64,000 nt of DNA from Candidatus Gastranaerophilales bacterium (GTDB taxonomy: Bacteria > Cyanobacteriota > Vampirovibrionia > Gastranaerophilales > Gastranaerophilaceae): positions 62,001-126,000 of the forward strand of contig CALUVM010000001.1 of NCBI GenBank assembly GCA_944324255.1, written 5' to 3'. The notes beneath the pieces were generated by a model. It had not been told where the DNA came from. It saw only the letters and a program-made list of their open reading frames with translations, and did not search any database. Both the position numbers and the translations under genes were made by a program. Below, piece by piece: positions 41,052-50,345 of the stretch. Each line of letters begins with the position of its first letter. Positions within the stretch are counted from its first letter, which is position 1.

Positions 41052-43703
41052 ATGGCAACAAAAACAAAAAAAGCTGCTGAAAAATTAGAAGAAACTCTAA
41101 ATGCACCAGATGTTGTTGAAACACTTGATCAATTAGAAGTTTTAATTTCTAAAGTAAGCAAAGCGCAAAAAATATTTGCGACTTATTCTCAGGAAAAAGT
41201 AGATGCTATCTTCAAAGCTGCAGCCGCTGCAGCAGACAAAGCACGTATTCCTTTGGCAAGAATGGCTGTTGAAGAAACAGGAATGGGTGTTCTGGAAGAT
41301 AAAATTATTAAAAACCACTTTGCATCAGAATATATTTATAACAAACATAAAAATGCAAAGACTTGCGGCATTATAAGAGAAGATAAACCTAACGGTATTA
41401 AAATTGTAGCAGAGCCTTTAGGCGTTTTAGCAGGAATTGTTCCTACTACAAACCCTACTTCAACTGCTATATTTAAATCACTCATTGCTTTAAAAACAAG
41501 AAACGGTATAATCTTTTCACCGCACCCAAGAGCTAAACAATGCACAATTGCTGCTGCAAAACTAGTTCTTGAAGCTGCTGTTAAAGCAGGTGCTCCGGAA
41601 GATATTATAGGCTGGATTGATGTTCCGTCTATTGAACTTTCAAATGCGTTAATGCAGCACCCGTCAATTGCTTGTATTGTTGCAACAGGCGGTCCTGGTA
41701 TGGTTAAAGCTGCTTATTCTTCAGGCAATCCTGCTCTTGGTGTAGGTCCTGGTAATGCTGCAGCTGTAATTGATGAAACTGCAGATATCAAGATGGCTGT
41801 TTCTTCAATTATTATGTCAAAAACTTTTGATAACGGTATGATTTGTGCATCAGAACAGTCTGTAATCGTTGTTGATGAAATCTATGAAGCTGTTAAGAAC
41901 GAATTCTTATACAGAGGTGCCTATCTTTTGAATCAGGATGATGAGAAGAAATTAATTGACCTTCCGTTTATTGATCCAAAACGTGGTACTGCACATCCTG
42001 CAATTGTTGGTCAGCCTGCAGTAAAAATAGCTGAGTTAGCAGGTTTTTCAGTTCCTGAAAACTCAAAAATTCTTCTTGCAGAAAGACCTTCTGTAGATTG
42101 GGAAGATCCGTTCTCAAGAGAAAAATTGTCACCGATTTTGACAATGTACAGAGCAAAGGATTTTGATGAAGCTGCTGAAATGGCACACGAGCTTGTTATT
42201 AAAGGCGGTGCCGGACATACAGCTGACTTATATACTGATGAACGTAAGAAAGAAAGAATCGACAAATTTGCAGAAAAAATGCCGACTTGCCGTGTTCTTA
42301 TAAACTCTCCATCCGCACAGGGCGGTATAGGTGATTTATTCAACTTCAAGCTTGAACCGTCACTTTCACTCGGCTGCGGATCCTGGGGTAAGAACGCAAT
42401 ATCAGGTAACATCGGAGTTGAAAATTTATTAAACTACAAAACTGTTGCTGAAAGGAGAGAAAATATGCTATGGTTTAAGGTTCCGCCTAAAGTTTACTTC
42501 AAAAGAGGGGCTACAGACCTTGCTCTTAAAGAACTTGCCGGTAAAAAACGTGCATTTATCGTTACCGACAGATTCCTCTTCAACTCAGGCGCTGTTGATA
42601 ATATAACTAAGGTTCTTGATGAAATTGGTATTGAACATGAAGTATTCTTTGATGTTAAGCCGGATCCTACATTATCTACAATTAATCAAGCAATGGCAAT
42701 CTTAAGACCTTTTGAACCGGATGTAATTATTTCTCTCGGTGGAGGTTCTCCGATGGATGCTGCTAAGATTATGTGGTTATTGTACGAACAGCCGGATACA
42801 AACTTTGAAGATATCGCTATGAGATTTATGGATATCAGAAAAAGAATTTGCTGTATTCCTGAATTAGGTAAGAAAGCAATGATGATTGCTATTCCGACCA
42901 CTTCCGGTACAGGTTCTGAAGTAACTCCGTTTGCTATTATTACGGATGATGAAACTCACGTAAAATATGCAATTGCAGATTACGCATTAACACCTAATAT
43001 GGCAATCATTGACCCGAACTTTGTAGACGGTATGCCTAAAGGCTTAACCGCTGCATCAGGTATTGATGCTTTAGTTCACTCATTTGAAGCTTATGTATCA
43101 ACTATGGCAACTAACTTTACAAACTCAAATGCCTTAGAAGCTACAAAACTTATCTTCAGATATCTTGAACGCTCATACAGAGAAGGTGCTAACGATCCTA
43201 TGGCTAGAGAAAAAATGCACTATGCAGCAACTATTGCAGGTATGGCATTTGCTAACTCCTTCTTAGGATTATGTCACTCAATGGCACACAAACTCGGTGC
43301 AATGTATCACGTTCCGCACGGGGTTGCTAATGCATTGTTATTCAGACAGATTATTAAATACAACTCTTCTGATGCTCCGCATAAACAGGCAATCTTCCCT
43401 CAATACAAATTCCCTTGCGCTAAGATGAAATACGGTCAAATCGCAGATGAATTAGGATTGGGCGGCAGCAACGATGATGAAAAAGTTGAATTACTTGTTA
43501 AGGCTGTTGATGAATTAATGGATAAAATCGAGCTTCCTAAGTCAATCAAAGACTTTGGTGTCGATGAAAAAACATTCATGGATAACCTTGATACATTAGT
43601 TGAACTTGCATTTGATGACCAGTGCACAGGTGCAAACCCTGCATATCCGTTGATGGAAGATATCAAGAAAATCTATATCGATGCTTATTACGGTAATGTA
43701 TAA
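41052..43703 (+). CDS. adhE: Bifunctional acetaldehyde-CoA/alcohol dehydrogenase
   Basis: Reduces acetyl-CoA to acetaldehyde and then ethanol, regenerating NAD+ during fermentation. It has 883 residues. The N-terminal aldehyde dehydrogenase domain (~20-460) has the catalytic cysteine C265 in FDNGMICASEQSVIV. The C-terminal iron-dependent alcohol dehydrogenase domain (~475-883) has GGGSPMDAAK, TTSGTGSEVTPFAII, and the metal-site segments DALVHSFEAYVS and CHSMAHKLGAMYHVPHG. Family members form spirosome filaments. Single gene with strong promoter and terminator. Confidence 0.97.
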   Translation: MATKTKKAAEKLEETLNAPDVVETLDQLEVLISKVSKAQKIFATYSQEKVDAIFKAAAAAADKARIPLARMAVEETGMGVLEDKIIKNHFASEYIYNKHKNAKTCGIIREDKPNGIKIVAEPLGVLAGIVPTTNPTSTAIFKSLIALKTRNGIIFSPHPRAKQCTIAAAKLVLEAAVKAGAPEDIIGWIDVPSIELSNALMQHPSIACIVATGGPGMVKAAYSSGNPALGVGPGNAAAVIDETADIKMAVSSIIMSKTFDNGMICASEQSVIVVDEIYEAVKNEFLYRGAYLLNQDDEKKLIDLPFIDPKRGTAHPAIVGQPAVKIAELAGFSVPENSKILLAERPSVDWEDPFSREKLSPILTMYRAKDFDEAAEMAHELVIKGGAGHTADLYTDERKKERIDKFAEKMPTCRVLINSPSAQGGIGDLFNFKLEPSLSLGCGSWGKNAISGNIGVENLLNYKTVAERRENMLWFKVPPKVYFKRGATDLALKELAGKKRAFIVTDRFLFNSGAVDNITKVLDEIGIEHEVFFDVKPDPTLSTINQAMAILRPFEPDVIISLGGGSPMDAAKIMWLLYEQPDTNFEDIAMRFMDIRKRICCIPELGKKAMMIAIPTTSGTGSEVTPFAIITDDETHVKYAIADYALTPNMAIIDPNFVDGMPKGLTAASGIDALVHSFEAYVSTMATNFTNSNALEATKLIFRYLERSYREGANDPMAREKMHYAATIAGMAFANSFLGLCHSMAHKLGAMYHVPHGVANALLFRQIIKYNSSDAPHKQAIFPQYKFPCAKMKYGQIADELGLGGSNDDEKVELLVKAVDELMDKIELPKSIKDFGVDEKTFMDNLDTLVELAFDDQCTGANPAYPLMEDIKKIYIDAYYGNV

Positions 43704-43720
43704 AGTATGGATAAAATAAA

Positions 43721-43754
43721 CAAAACAGGGTAGACTAAAATCTACCCTGTTTTG
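43721..43754. terminator. Bidirectional terminator after adhE
   Basis: CAAAACAGGGTAGA (43721-43734) pairs perfectly with TCTACCCTGTTTTG (43741-43754) between convergent genes. Confidence 0.9.
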
Positions 43755-43777
43755 TTATCATAAATAATTTTGATAAA

Positions 43778-44230
43778 TTAAGACTCAAAATCAAGCCATT
43801 GTTTTGCATCCTTGCCGAAAGCCGCTTTTTCTGTTAATTCCAATTCATTATACACTTTATGATATCTTGTATCTTCTTCTCCCATAATATATTTATTATT
43901 AGGAGTCGCTAAGTCATGAGGTACATGGTTTACTGTTTCAATAAAATCTTTTTCTGCATCATTATTCATTATGAATAGACTATTTGTAACATCTTCTGTT
44001 CCGATAATATCACGTCCCTCACGACCTGTTACTTTTGCATTGTCAAGTCTAAATATAGAAGTAGAGGAGTCACCATTTGTAAGAACAATGGCATTTTGAG
44101 ATTGTTCAGGATATTCTAATTTTACCCCATTTGACAGCATTACTTCATAAATTGCCTTTCCTGAAGCATCTGTTTTTTGAGACTGAGACTTTACATCTGT
44201 CTTTGCATATTCTACGCCACCAATTTTCAC
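43778..44230 (-). CDS. Orphan cytoplasmic protein (150 aa)
   Basis: Not recognised. Starts MKIGGVEYAKTDVKSQSQKT and is hydrophilic and beta-rich, without signal peptide or membrane helix. The segment GKAIYEVMLSNGVKLEY resembles GRIVYEVIDSNGQEAGK of the protein at 35565. It ends EKAAFGKDAKQWLDFES. It is divergent from tyrS. No function can be given. Confidence 0.65.
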   Translation of the reverse strand: MKIGGVEYAKTDVKSQSQKTDASGKAIYEVMLSNGVKLEYPEQSQNAIVLTNGDSSTSIFRLDNAKVTGREGRDIIGTEDVTNSLFIMNNDAEKDFIETVNHVPHDLATPNNKYIMGEEDTRYHKVYNELELTEKAAFGKDAKQWLDFES

Positions 44231-44379
44231 TGTATTTTAAAAGAAATAAATCAGGGTATTAAGTATATTTCTCAAAACCCGCTAAAACTAGATATCTTAT
44301 ATAATGTTGTAAAAAGTTTACTAAAGGAATAGAAATAATAAATTCATGATATAATTCTCTATATTAATGGAGAGTAAAA

Positions 44380-45597
44380 ATGGAAATAAGAGAAGAATTT
44401 ATTGAACAAGCAAGACAGTTAACAAGAAATGCAGAGGTTTTACCGAACGGTTTAGAAGAATTAGCGGCAAAATTACAGCACGCATCTGATACAAATACCC
44501 CTTTAAGAGTAAAACTCGGTATGGATCCGACAAGACCGGATCTGCATCTCGGGCATACTGTTGTAATGAGAAAATTAAGAGAGTTCCAAAAACTGGGACA
44601 TAAAATTGTTTTAATAGTAGGCGGAGCTACTGCAATGATTGGTGACCCTTCCGGAAAAACCGACACAAGACCTGCATTAACAAAAGAACAGGTTGAAGAG
44701 AATGCTAAAACCTATTTTGAACAAATGTCCAAAGTCCTTGATGTTTCTGATGCAGAAGTGGTTAATAATGCAGACTGGCTCCATAAAATGAGCTTTACTG
44801 AGCTTTTAAAACTGGCTTCTCAAATAACTGTTGCACAAATGATGACAAGGGATGATTTCGCAAAAAGATATGCAGAAGGTCGCCCTATTGCGATTCATGA
44901 ATTCTTTTATCCTCTTATGCAGGCTTATGACTCTGTTGCAATAGATTCTGATATTGAGCTCGGCGGAACTGATCAGAGGTTTAATACTCTTCTCGGCAGA
45001 GATATTCAATCAGCTTACGGTAAAAAACATCCGCAGCTTGTAATGATGCTTCCGCTTCTGGAAGGTACAGACGGAGTTGTTAAGATGTCTAAGACCTATC
45101 CAGAACATTGTATATCACTGACTGATAGTGCAAAAGATATGTTCGGAAAACTTATGAGTATTCCTGATACATTGATTACCCGTTACTATTCACTTTTAAC
45201 GGATGTTTCACAAGAAGAATTAGTTAAAATGGACAAAGAAATAGAATCAGCTTCTGTCAATCCTCGTGATATAAAAATGAGATTAGCGCATCTTATTACA
45301 GAAGAATATCACGGTAAAGAGGGTGCAGACAAGGCTCAGGAAGAGTTTATAAATGTTGTATCCAACAAGGGAATACCGGAAGATATTGAAAGTGTTAAGA
45401 TTGAATCCGGAGTAAATATATTAGACCTTCTGGTAAATCTGGGTTTTGTTCAGAGTAAAGGTGAAGCTAAACGTCTTATTCAAGGAGGCGGAGTTAAACT
45501 TGACGGAGAAAAAGTTTCAGATATGACACTGGTTCTTACTCCGGAGATGAACAAAGTCTTACAGGCAGGCAAAAGAAAGTTCGCCAAACTGGTATAA
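44380..45597 (+). CDS. tyrS: Tyrosyl-tRNA synthetase
   Basis: Charges tRNA-Tyr. It has 405 residues; class I signature HLGH at 56-59 and KMSKT at 235-239, with GMDPTRPDLHLGHTVVMRK, GDPSGK and a C-terminal S4 RNA-binding domain (~340-405, SKGEAKRLIQGGGVKLDGE). The KMSKT pattern and length match the TyrZ-like subgroup. The GGAGAG site precedes the ATG. No T-box is visible in the short upstream region. Confidence 0.96.
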   Translation: MEIREEFIEQARQLTRNAEVLPNGLEELAAKLQHASDTNTPLRVKLGMDPTRPDLHLGHTVVMRKLREFQKLGHKIVLIVGGATAMIGDPSGKTDTRPALTKEQVEENAKTYFEQMSKVLDVSDAEVVNNADWLHKMSFTELLKLASQITVAQMMTRDDFAKRYAEGRPIAIHEFFYPLMQAYDSVAIDSDIELGGTDQRFNTLLGRDIQSAYGKKHPQLVMMLPLLEGTDGVVKMSKTYPEHCISLTDSAKDMFGKLMSIPDTLITRYYSLLTDVSQEELVKMDKEIESASVNPRDIKMRLAHLITEEYHGKEGADKAQEEFINVVSNKGIPEDIESVKIESGVNILDLLVNLGFVQSKGEAKRLIQGGGVKLDGEKVSDMTLVLTPEMNKVLQAGKRKFAKLV

Positions 45598-45604
45598 GTT
45601 ATTA

Positions 45605-45640
45605 TCCCCTCTCCAGCGGGGAGGGTCAGGGCGGGGGATA
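45605..45640. repeat. GC-rich REP-like element between tyrS and cysK
   Basis: TATCCCC at the left and GGGGGATA at the right enclose CTCTCCAGCGGGGAGGGTCA, a pattern that resembles widespread bacterial intergenic repeats. It can fold on either strand. It lies just before the cysK start. Confidence 0.4.
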
Positions 45641-45645
45641 GATTA

Positions 45646-46512
45646 ATGATTTACAATAATATCTTGGAAACAATCGGAAACACTCCGCTTGTTAAGTATG
45701 ACAACAATATTTGCTTAAAACTTGAATTTTTCAATCCATCCGGTTCAATTAAAGACAGGGCTTCTTATACAATGATTAATGAGGCAATAAAAAGAGGTCA
45801 AATTAATCGGGATACCGTAATAATTGAGCCGACAAGCGGAAATACCGGTATTGGGCTTGCAATGTGCTGTGCAGTTCGGGGGTTAAAACTTATTATCTGT
45901 ATGCCTGAGAATATGTCAGAAGAGCGTAAAAAAAGTATTTCGGCTTATGGTGCGGAACTCGTTTTGACACCGGCAGAAAAGGGAATGCAAGGCGCTGTAG
46001 ATAAGGCTGATGAGTTGAAGAAAATTTATCCGAATAGTTTTATACCGATGCAGTTTAATAATTCAGATAATCTAAAATCACATAAAGTAACTGCAAAAGA
46101 GATACTTGAGCAAACAGCTTTGGATTCAGGGGTTGTTGTGGCTGGAATCGGTACCGGCGGAACGGCATACGGGCTAAAAGAGTATTTAGAAGGCTGGAAG
46201 GTTTACGGAGTTGAGCCGGAGGAGAGTCCTTTATTTACGAAAGGTTATGCGGGAACCCATAAGATTCAGGGAATAGGGGCAAATTTTATACCCGAAAACA
46301 CAAAAGGGAAAGATTTGGATGGTATACTTACCGTTAAAGGAGATGACGCTATAGAAGAGGCAAAAAAACTTGCAAAAGAAAAAGGAATTTTCTGCGGGAT
46401 TTCAGGAGGAGCGAATCTCAAAGCCGGAAAAGAGCTTGCACATAAAATGCCTGATAAATTGGTGGTAGTTATAATTCCGGACAGCGGGGAACGGTATTTA
46501 TCTGTATGGTGA
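45646..46512 (+). CDS. cysK: Cysteine synthase (O-acetylserine sulfhydrylase)
   Basis: PLP enzyme making cysteine from O-acetylserine and sulfide. It has 288 residues, slightly short for the family. PLP lysine K36 in NPSGSIKDRASY, PTSGNTGIGLAM phosphate loop partner, GIGTGGTAYGL and C-terminal IIPDSGERYLSVW. Followed after 21 bases by the serine acetyltransferase gene that makes its substrate, so the pair forms a complete cysteine unit. Confidence 0.95.
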   Translation: MIYNNILETIGNTPLVKYDNNICLKLEFFNPSGSIKDRASYTMINEAIKRGQINRDTVIIEPTSGNTGIGLAMCCAVRGLKLIICMPENMSEERKKSISAYGAELVLTPAEKGMQGAVDKADELKKIYPNSFIPMQFNNSDNLKSHKVTAKEILEQTALDSGVVVAGIGTGGTAYGLKEYLEGWKVYGVEPEESPLFTKGYAGTHKIQGIGANFIPENTKGKDLDGILTVKGDDAIEEAKKLAKEKGIFCGISGGANLKAGKELAHKMPDKLVVVIIPDSGERYLSVW

Positions 46513-46533
46513 TAAAATAAAAAAGGTAAGCTG

Positions 46534-47178
46534 ATGATAAAACGAGCAATCAAAAAAATAAAAGAAGATATTAAAGTTATTTACGAAAAGGATCCGGCAG
46601 CAACAAATCTTGCAGAAGTATTGTTTTGTTATCCGGGTTTGCAGGCTCTTATCTCGCACAGGATTGCGCACAAGCTTGCTTACTGGGGAATTCCTTTTCT
46701 TCCTCGATTGATTTCATACTGGACAAGAATTTTTACAGGAATAGAAATCCACCCGAAAGCAAGAATCGGAAATAGATTTTTTATAGACCATGGAGAAGGG
46801 GTTGTAATCGGTGAAACTACAATAATAGGAGATGATGTTCTTATCTACCAGCAGGTAACTCTTGGCGGTACCGGAAACGAACACGGCAAACGGCATCCTA
46901 CTGTCGGGAATAATGTTATTATAGGAGCCGGAGCTAAAGTTTTAGGTAATATTACGATTGGTGATAATGTAAGAATTGGTGCAGGTTCTGTTGTGGTTGA
47001 TGATGTTCCTGAAAATTCTACTGTAGTAGGTGTCCCAGGAAGAGTCGTCCACAGACATTTTGTGACATCAGAAGGGGTTTTAATGCATAACAGAATCCCT
47101 GACCCCGTTAAATGCGAGATTAACAGATTAAAGTATGAAATTAAAGAAATAAAAGAAAAATTGGAAATAGAACCTTAA
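46534..47178 (+). CDS. cysE: Serine O-acetyltransferase
   Basis: Acetylates serine with acetyl-CoA. It has 214 residues: an N-terminal helical domain (LAEVLFCYPGLQALISHRIAH) and a left-handed beta helix of hexapeptide repeats (GIEIHPKARIGNRFFIDHGE to VGVPGRVV), with the catalytic His in IDHGEGVVIGET. It is the short EpsC-like type. A C-terminal extension with coiled-coil character (INRLKYEIKEIKEKLE) is present. The family usually binds CysK through its C-terminal Ile; here it ends Ile-Glu-Pro, so complex formation is uncertain. Confidence 0.95.
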   Translation: MIKRAIKKIKEDIKVIYEKDPAATNLAEVLFCYPGLQALISHRIAHKLAYWGIPFLPRLISYWTRIFTGIEIHPKARIGNRFFIDHGEGVVIGETTIIGDDVLIYQQVTLGGTGNEHGKRHPTVGNNVIIGAGAKVLGNITIGDNVRIGAGSVVVDDVPENSTVVGVPGRVVHRHFVTSEGVLMHNRIPDPVKCEINRLKYEIKEIKEKLEIEP

Positions 47179-47199
47179 TATTTCTTAAAAAATAGGCAA

Positions 47200-47227
47200 T
47201 TTCAAACAGTTAAGGGGTTTATATAAT
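47200..47227 (+). promoter_or_regulatory. Promoter of the orphan membrane gene at 47244
   Basis: TTTCAA (47200-47205), a 16-base spacer and perfect TATAAT (47222-47227); RNA would start near 47234, only ~10-22 bases before the gene. Confidence 0.5.
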
Positions 47228-47243
47228 ATATAAGAATGTGTAG

Positions 47244-47990
47244 ATGAAAGGTTTTATGACTATAAGTTCTGTTAGTGCAAATCAAATTCCGGTAAATTAT
47301 AATCAGAATCTTCCTGTGCAAGACAAACAAACACATACAGGGTTAGTTGCCGGTGCCATTTTGAGTTTGCCTGTTATTATGAATAGTATAGACACGATGT
47401 GTTATACCCCACAAAAACAGACTGACAAATATGATAGGCTTGTTTCTTATCTAAAACAAAGAGGATACTCTGTAAAAGATTATGACGATGTATGTAATTT
47501 TTTTAAAGCTTCAAATAAAAAATTACCATTGATTACAGCTGTAACTGTTGCAAGTTTCATCGGAAGCGGAGTTATTATAGATTATTTAAGAAACAAAAAT
47601 TCAAAAGCGGTGTATAAGCAGATTCAAGATTCTAAAATAAATAATAAGATTATACAGGATAAAAATATTGTATACACTAAAACAGGAAATGCTTATTATA
47701 AATCAAATGAAGGTTCTAAATGGGGAGGACTTCTGGGACTTATAACAGGTTGTGTCCTCTCTGTAATAAGCTATAAGAATTTTGATAAGCTTTTTGATTC
47801 AATGCTTTCAGTGCTTTCTGCTCTTGTTGATTGGCCGGAATTCTTTTCCAGTTTTGCAAAAATATCTCCAAAAATCGGTGTGGCATCAACAATTGCTTTA
47901 TGTGGTTTAGGTGGTTGGATTACCGGTAAAGTGACGGATATGATTGTCAATAAAAAAGCGCATAATAAAGCTTTGAACAATCAGATATAA
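47244..47990 (+). CDS. Orphan membrane protein
   Basis: Not recognised. It has 248 residues. Hydrophobic segments lie at about 33-48 (GLVAGAILSLPVIMNSI), 94-112 (LPLITAVTVASFIGSGVII), 159-176 and 211-230 (GVASTIALCGLGGWITGKV). The start is uncertain: the ATG at 47244 has no ribosome site, while the ATG at 47256 (MTISSVSANQIPVNY) has AAAGG four bases upstream and resembles starts of other small proteins here. The basic C-terminus is likely cytoplasmic. Confidence 0.65.
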   Translation: MKGFMTISSVSANQIPVNYNQNLPVQDKQTHTGLVAGAILSLPVIMNSIDTMCYTPQKQTDKYDRLVSYLKQRGYSVKDYDDVCNFFKASNKKLPLITAVTVASFIGSGVIIDYLRNKNSKAVYKQIQDSKINNKIIQDKNIVYTKTGNAYYKSNEGSKWGGLLGLITGCVLSVISYKNFDKLFDSMLSVLSALVDWPEFFSSFAKISPKIGVASTIALCGLGGWITGKVTDMIVNKKAHNKALNNQI

Positions 47991-48015
47991 ATAAATCTTT
48001 TTAGCTATAAAACTC

Positions 48016-48045
48016 TTGTATATAAACCCTCCTTTATACTATAAT
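48016..48045 (+). promoter_or_regulatory. Promoter of the murC-murB-ddl-ftsQ-hemW operon
   Basis: TTGTAT (48016-48021), an 18-base spacer and perfect TATAAT (48040-48045). The TTG at 48016 is the -35, not the murC start. Confidence 0.6.
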
Positions 48046-48072
48046 ATTCAAAGGTATAAGAGGGATTTAAAA

Positions 48073-49440
48073 TTGGGAAAATATCATTTTATAGCAATTG
48101 GCGGAATCGGAATGAGCGGGCTTGCAAAATACCTGCTTGAAGAAGGTAATCAAGTTTCAGGCTCCGATATAGCGGATAGTAAATATATTGATGCACTGAG
48201 GAAACTTGGAGCAAAGGTTAGTATAGGGCATAGTGAAGACAATCTCCCTGACGATACGGATATTGTTATACTTTCAACTGCAATAAGAGAAAATAATCCG
48301 GAATTAGTAAAAGCAAAAAGACTGGGAATGAAAATATGCCACCGCTCTGATTTATTGGAAAAAATTGCAGAATCAAGTCAGGAAAAAGGGAAAGTTTTTA
48401 TCGGTTATTCAGGAACTCACGGTAAAACGACAACAAGCGGGCTTGCGTCTTTTATTCTGGATAAAGCAGGGCTTGAGCCTTCGTTTGTAGTGGGAGGAAT
48501 TGTTCCAGAGCTTCATACAAATGCTCAGCATAAAGGAGGTAAATACTTTATTGCAGAGCTGGACGAAAGCGACGGAACTATTGTTAAATATTCTCCTGAT
48601 ATTACGGTTATAAACAATCTGGAAGCTGACCATACTGATTTTTATAAAGATGGGTTAAATTCTCTTGTCCAAACTTTTGAAAAATTCCTTTCTCATAAAA
48701 AAGAAGGGGCGAAAGTCCTCATTAATAACGACAATCCGGGGGCTCGTCTGCTTAAGGGTAATTTTATAACTTTTGGTTTAAAAGATGCTGATTATATTGC
48801 CAAAAATATTCAATACACAAAATCCGGTACATATTTTGATGTCTATTATAAAGATGAATTTCTTGCGGATATTTTCTTAAAAGTTTCCGGAATGCATAAT
48901 GTTTACAATGCTCTTGCTGTTGCTGCAAGTTTGGCAGAAGCCGGTGAAAATCTTGATTGTATTAAAGAATTGTTCTCTGATTTTACCGGAATGGGAAGAA
49001 GATTTCAGAGAGTTTCGGAGTTTAGCGGTATAGAAGTTTTTGATGACTATGCGCATCACCCTACTGAAATTAAGGCAACGCTTGAGGCAGCTGCTCAAAA
49101 ATACGGAAAAGAAAATATAGTGGCAGTATTCCAGCCACATAGATACACAAGACTCCAGAGCCTGTGGGAAGATTTTAAAGGGGCATTTTCTAACGCTTCA
49201 AGAGTAATTGTGACTGATGTCTATTCGGCTTCTGAAGACAAAATTGATGGAGTAAATTCGGAGAAATTTTCTGCAGAGCTGCCGGAGTCTGAATATATGG
49301 GCGGAACAATAGAAGAGGTAGCTAAAAAACTTATGCCTACCCTTAAAACCGGAAATATTGTTATAGGTCTTGGAGCAGGAACTATTACAACATTAGGTAA
49401 GTATCTGGAAAAAGCTAACGGAGAATTAACTTGCAAGTAG
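48073..49440 (+). CDS. murC: UDP-N-acetylmuramate-L-alanine ligase
   Basis: Adds L-Ala to UDP-MurNAc. The start is the TTG at 48073 (LGKYHFIAIGGIGMSGLAK), with AGAGGGA upstream and after the promoter, giving 455 residues. N-terminal Rossmann loop GGIGMSGLA, ATP loop GTHGKTTTSGLAS, ELDESDGT, NNLEADHTDFY and DDYAHHPTEIKATL are all present. First gene of a cell-wall and division operon; its end overlaps murB by 10 bases. Confidence 0.95.
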   Translation: MGKYHFIAIGGIGMSGLAKYLLEEGNQVSGSDIADSKYIDALRKLGAKVSIGHSEDNLPDDTDIVILSTAIRENNPELVKAKRLGMKICHRSDLLEKIAESSQEKGKVFIGYSGTHGKTTTSGLASFILDKAGLEPSFVVGGIVPELHTNAQHKGGKYFIAELDESDGTIVKYSPDITVINNLEADHTDFYKDGLNSLVQTFEKFLSHKKEGAKVLINNDNPGARLLKGNFITFGLKDADYIAKNIQYTKSGTYFDVYYKDEFLADIFLKVSGMHNVYNALAVAASLAEAGENLDCIKELFSDFTGMGRRFQRVSEFSGIEVFDDYAHHPTEIKATLEAAAQKYGKENIVAVFQPHRYTRLQSLWEDFKGAFSNASRVIVTDVYSASEDKIDGVNSEKFSAELPESEYMGGTIEEVAKKLMPTLKTGNIVIGLGAGTITTLGKYLEKANGELTCK

Positions 49441-50345
49441 AATTTAAGGAAAATGCTGAAATCAAACAGTATACAACCTTTAAAATCGGAGGAAAAGTTA
49501 AAGGTTTATACCTTCCTGCAAACCAGCAGGAGTTTGTTTCTCTTTTAAATGAATTAGATAATTATATAGTCCTTGGCAACTGTTCAAATGTCTTATTTTC
49601 ATCCAATGGTTATAGCGGGAATGTTATTTTAACAACAGCGATGAAGAATTTTGATATAAGAGGGACTCATGTTATAGCTTCGGCAGGTGTAAAAGGCCCG
49701 CTTTTAGCTCAAAAAGCCTGTGAGAATTCTCTTAGCGGATTTGAATTTATGATAGGTTTCCCCGGTTCAATAGGCGGAGAAATCTTTATGAATGCCGGAT
49801 GCCACGGGCAAAATATATCTGACACATTAACACGCTGCTGCTTATATGATAAAGAAAAAAAAGAAGTCGTTTACAAAGAAAAATCAGAAATGGAGTTTTC
49901 TTATAGGCATTCAATCCTGCATGATGGAAGATACATTCTGTTAGGTGCCGAGTTTGAACTAACCAAGAAACCTAAAGAAGAAATACAATCCTTGATGGAT
50001 AGAAATCTTGCTTTCAGAAAAGAGATTCAACCCTCTCTTGCAATTCCGAATGCCGGAAGTGTATTCAAAAATCCGCCTAATGATTCGGCAGGCAGACTTC
50101 TTGATAAGGCAGGTGCCAAAACCTTTGATATGCCGAGAGTTAAAGTCTGGGACAGGCATGCGAACTTTATTATAAATAAAGGGGATGCAACATCTGAAGA
50201 TGTTCTGGAATTAATGGTAAAAATGTATACAACAGTACGAGATATTTATACAATTGAATTAAAGCCGGAGATTATATACATCGGTGATAGAGCCGGAAAA
50301 GAGGAAGAACTATGCAATATACTGTACAAAAAGACGATAAAATAG
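49431..50345 (+). CDS. murB: UDP-N-acetylenolpyruvoylglucosamine reductase
   Basis: FAD enzyme that reduces enolpyruvyl-UDP-GlcNAc to UDP-MurNAc. It has 304 residues from a TTG start overlapping murC, with GGAGA six bases upstream. FAD site TTFKIGGKVKGLYLPA and LGNCSNVLFSSNGYSG, MIGFPGSIGGEIFMNAG, and the catalytic-serine motif IPNAGSVFKNP. It overlaps ddl by 34 bases, so translation is coupled. Confidence 0.95.
   Translation: MQVEFKENAEIKQYTTFKIGGKVKGLYLPANQQEFVSLLNELDNYIVLGNCSNVLFSSNGYSGNVILTTAMKNFDIRGTHVIASAGVKGPLLAQKACENSLSGFEFMIGFPGSIGGEIFMNAGCHGQNISDTLTRCCLYDKEKKEVVYKEKSEMEFSYRHSILHDGRYILLGAEFELTKKPKEEIQSLMDRNLAFRKEIQPSLAIPNAGSVFKNPPNDSAGRLLDKAGAKTFDMPRVKVWDRHANFIINKGDATSEDVLELMVKMYTTVRDIYTIELKPEIIYIGDRAGKEEELCNILYKKTIK

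Noticed and set aside
41052-43703. adhE as two separate genes
   Set aside because: The aldehyde and alcohol dehydrogenase domains are in one uninterrupted frame of normal AdhE length.
48016-48072. Longer murC starting at TTG 48016
   Set aside because: That TTG is the -35 of a promoter whose TATAAT lies inside the proposed extension; the family start and a ribosome site are at 48073.
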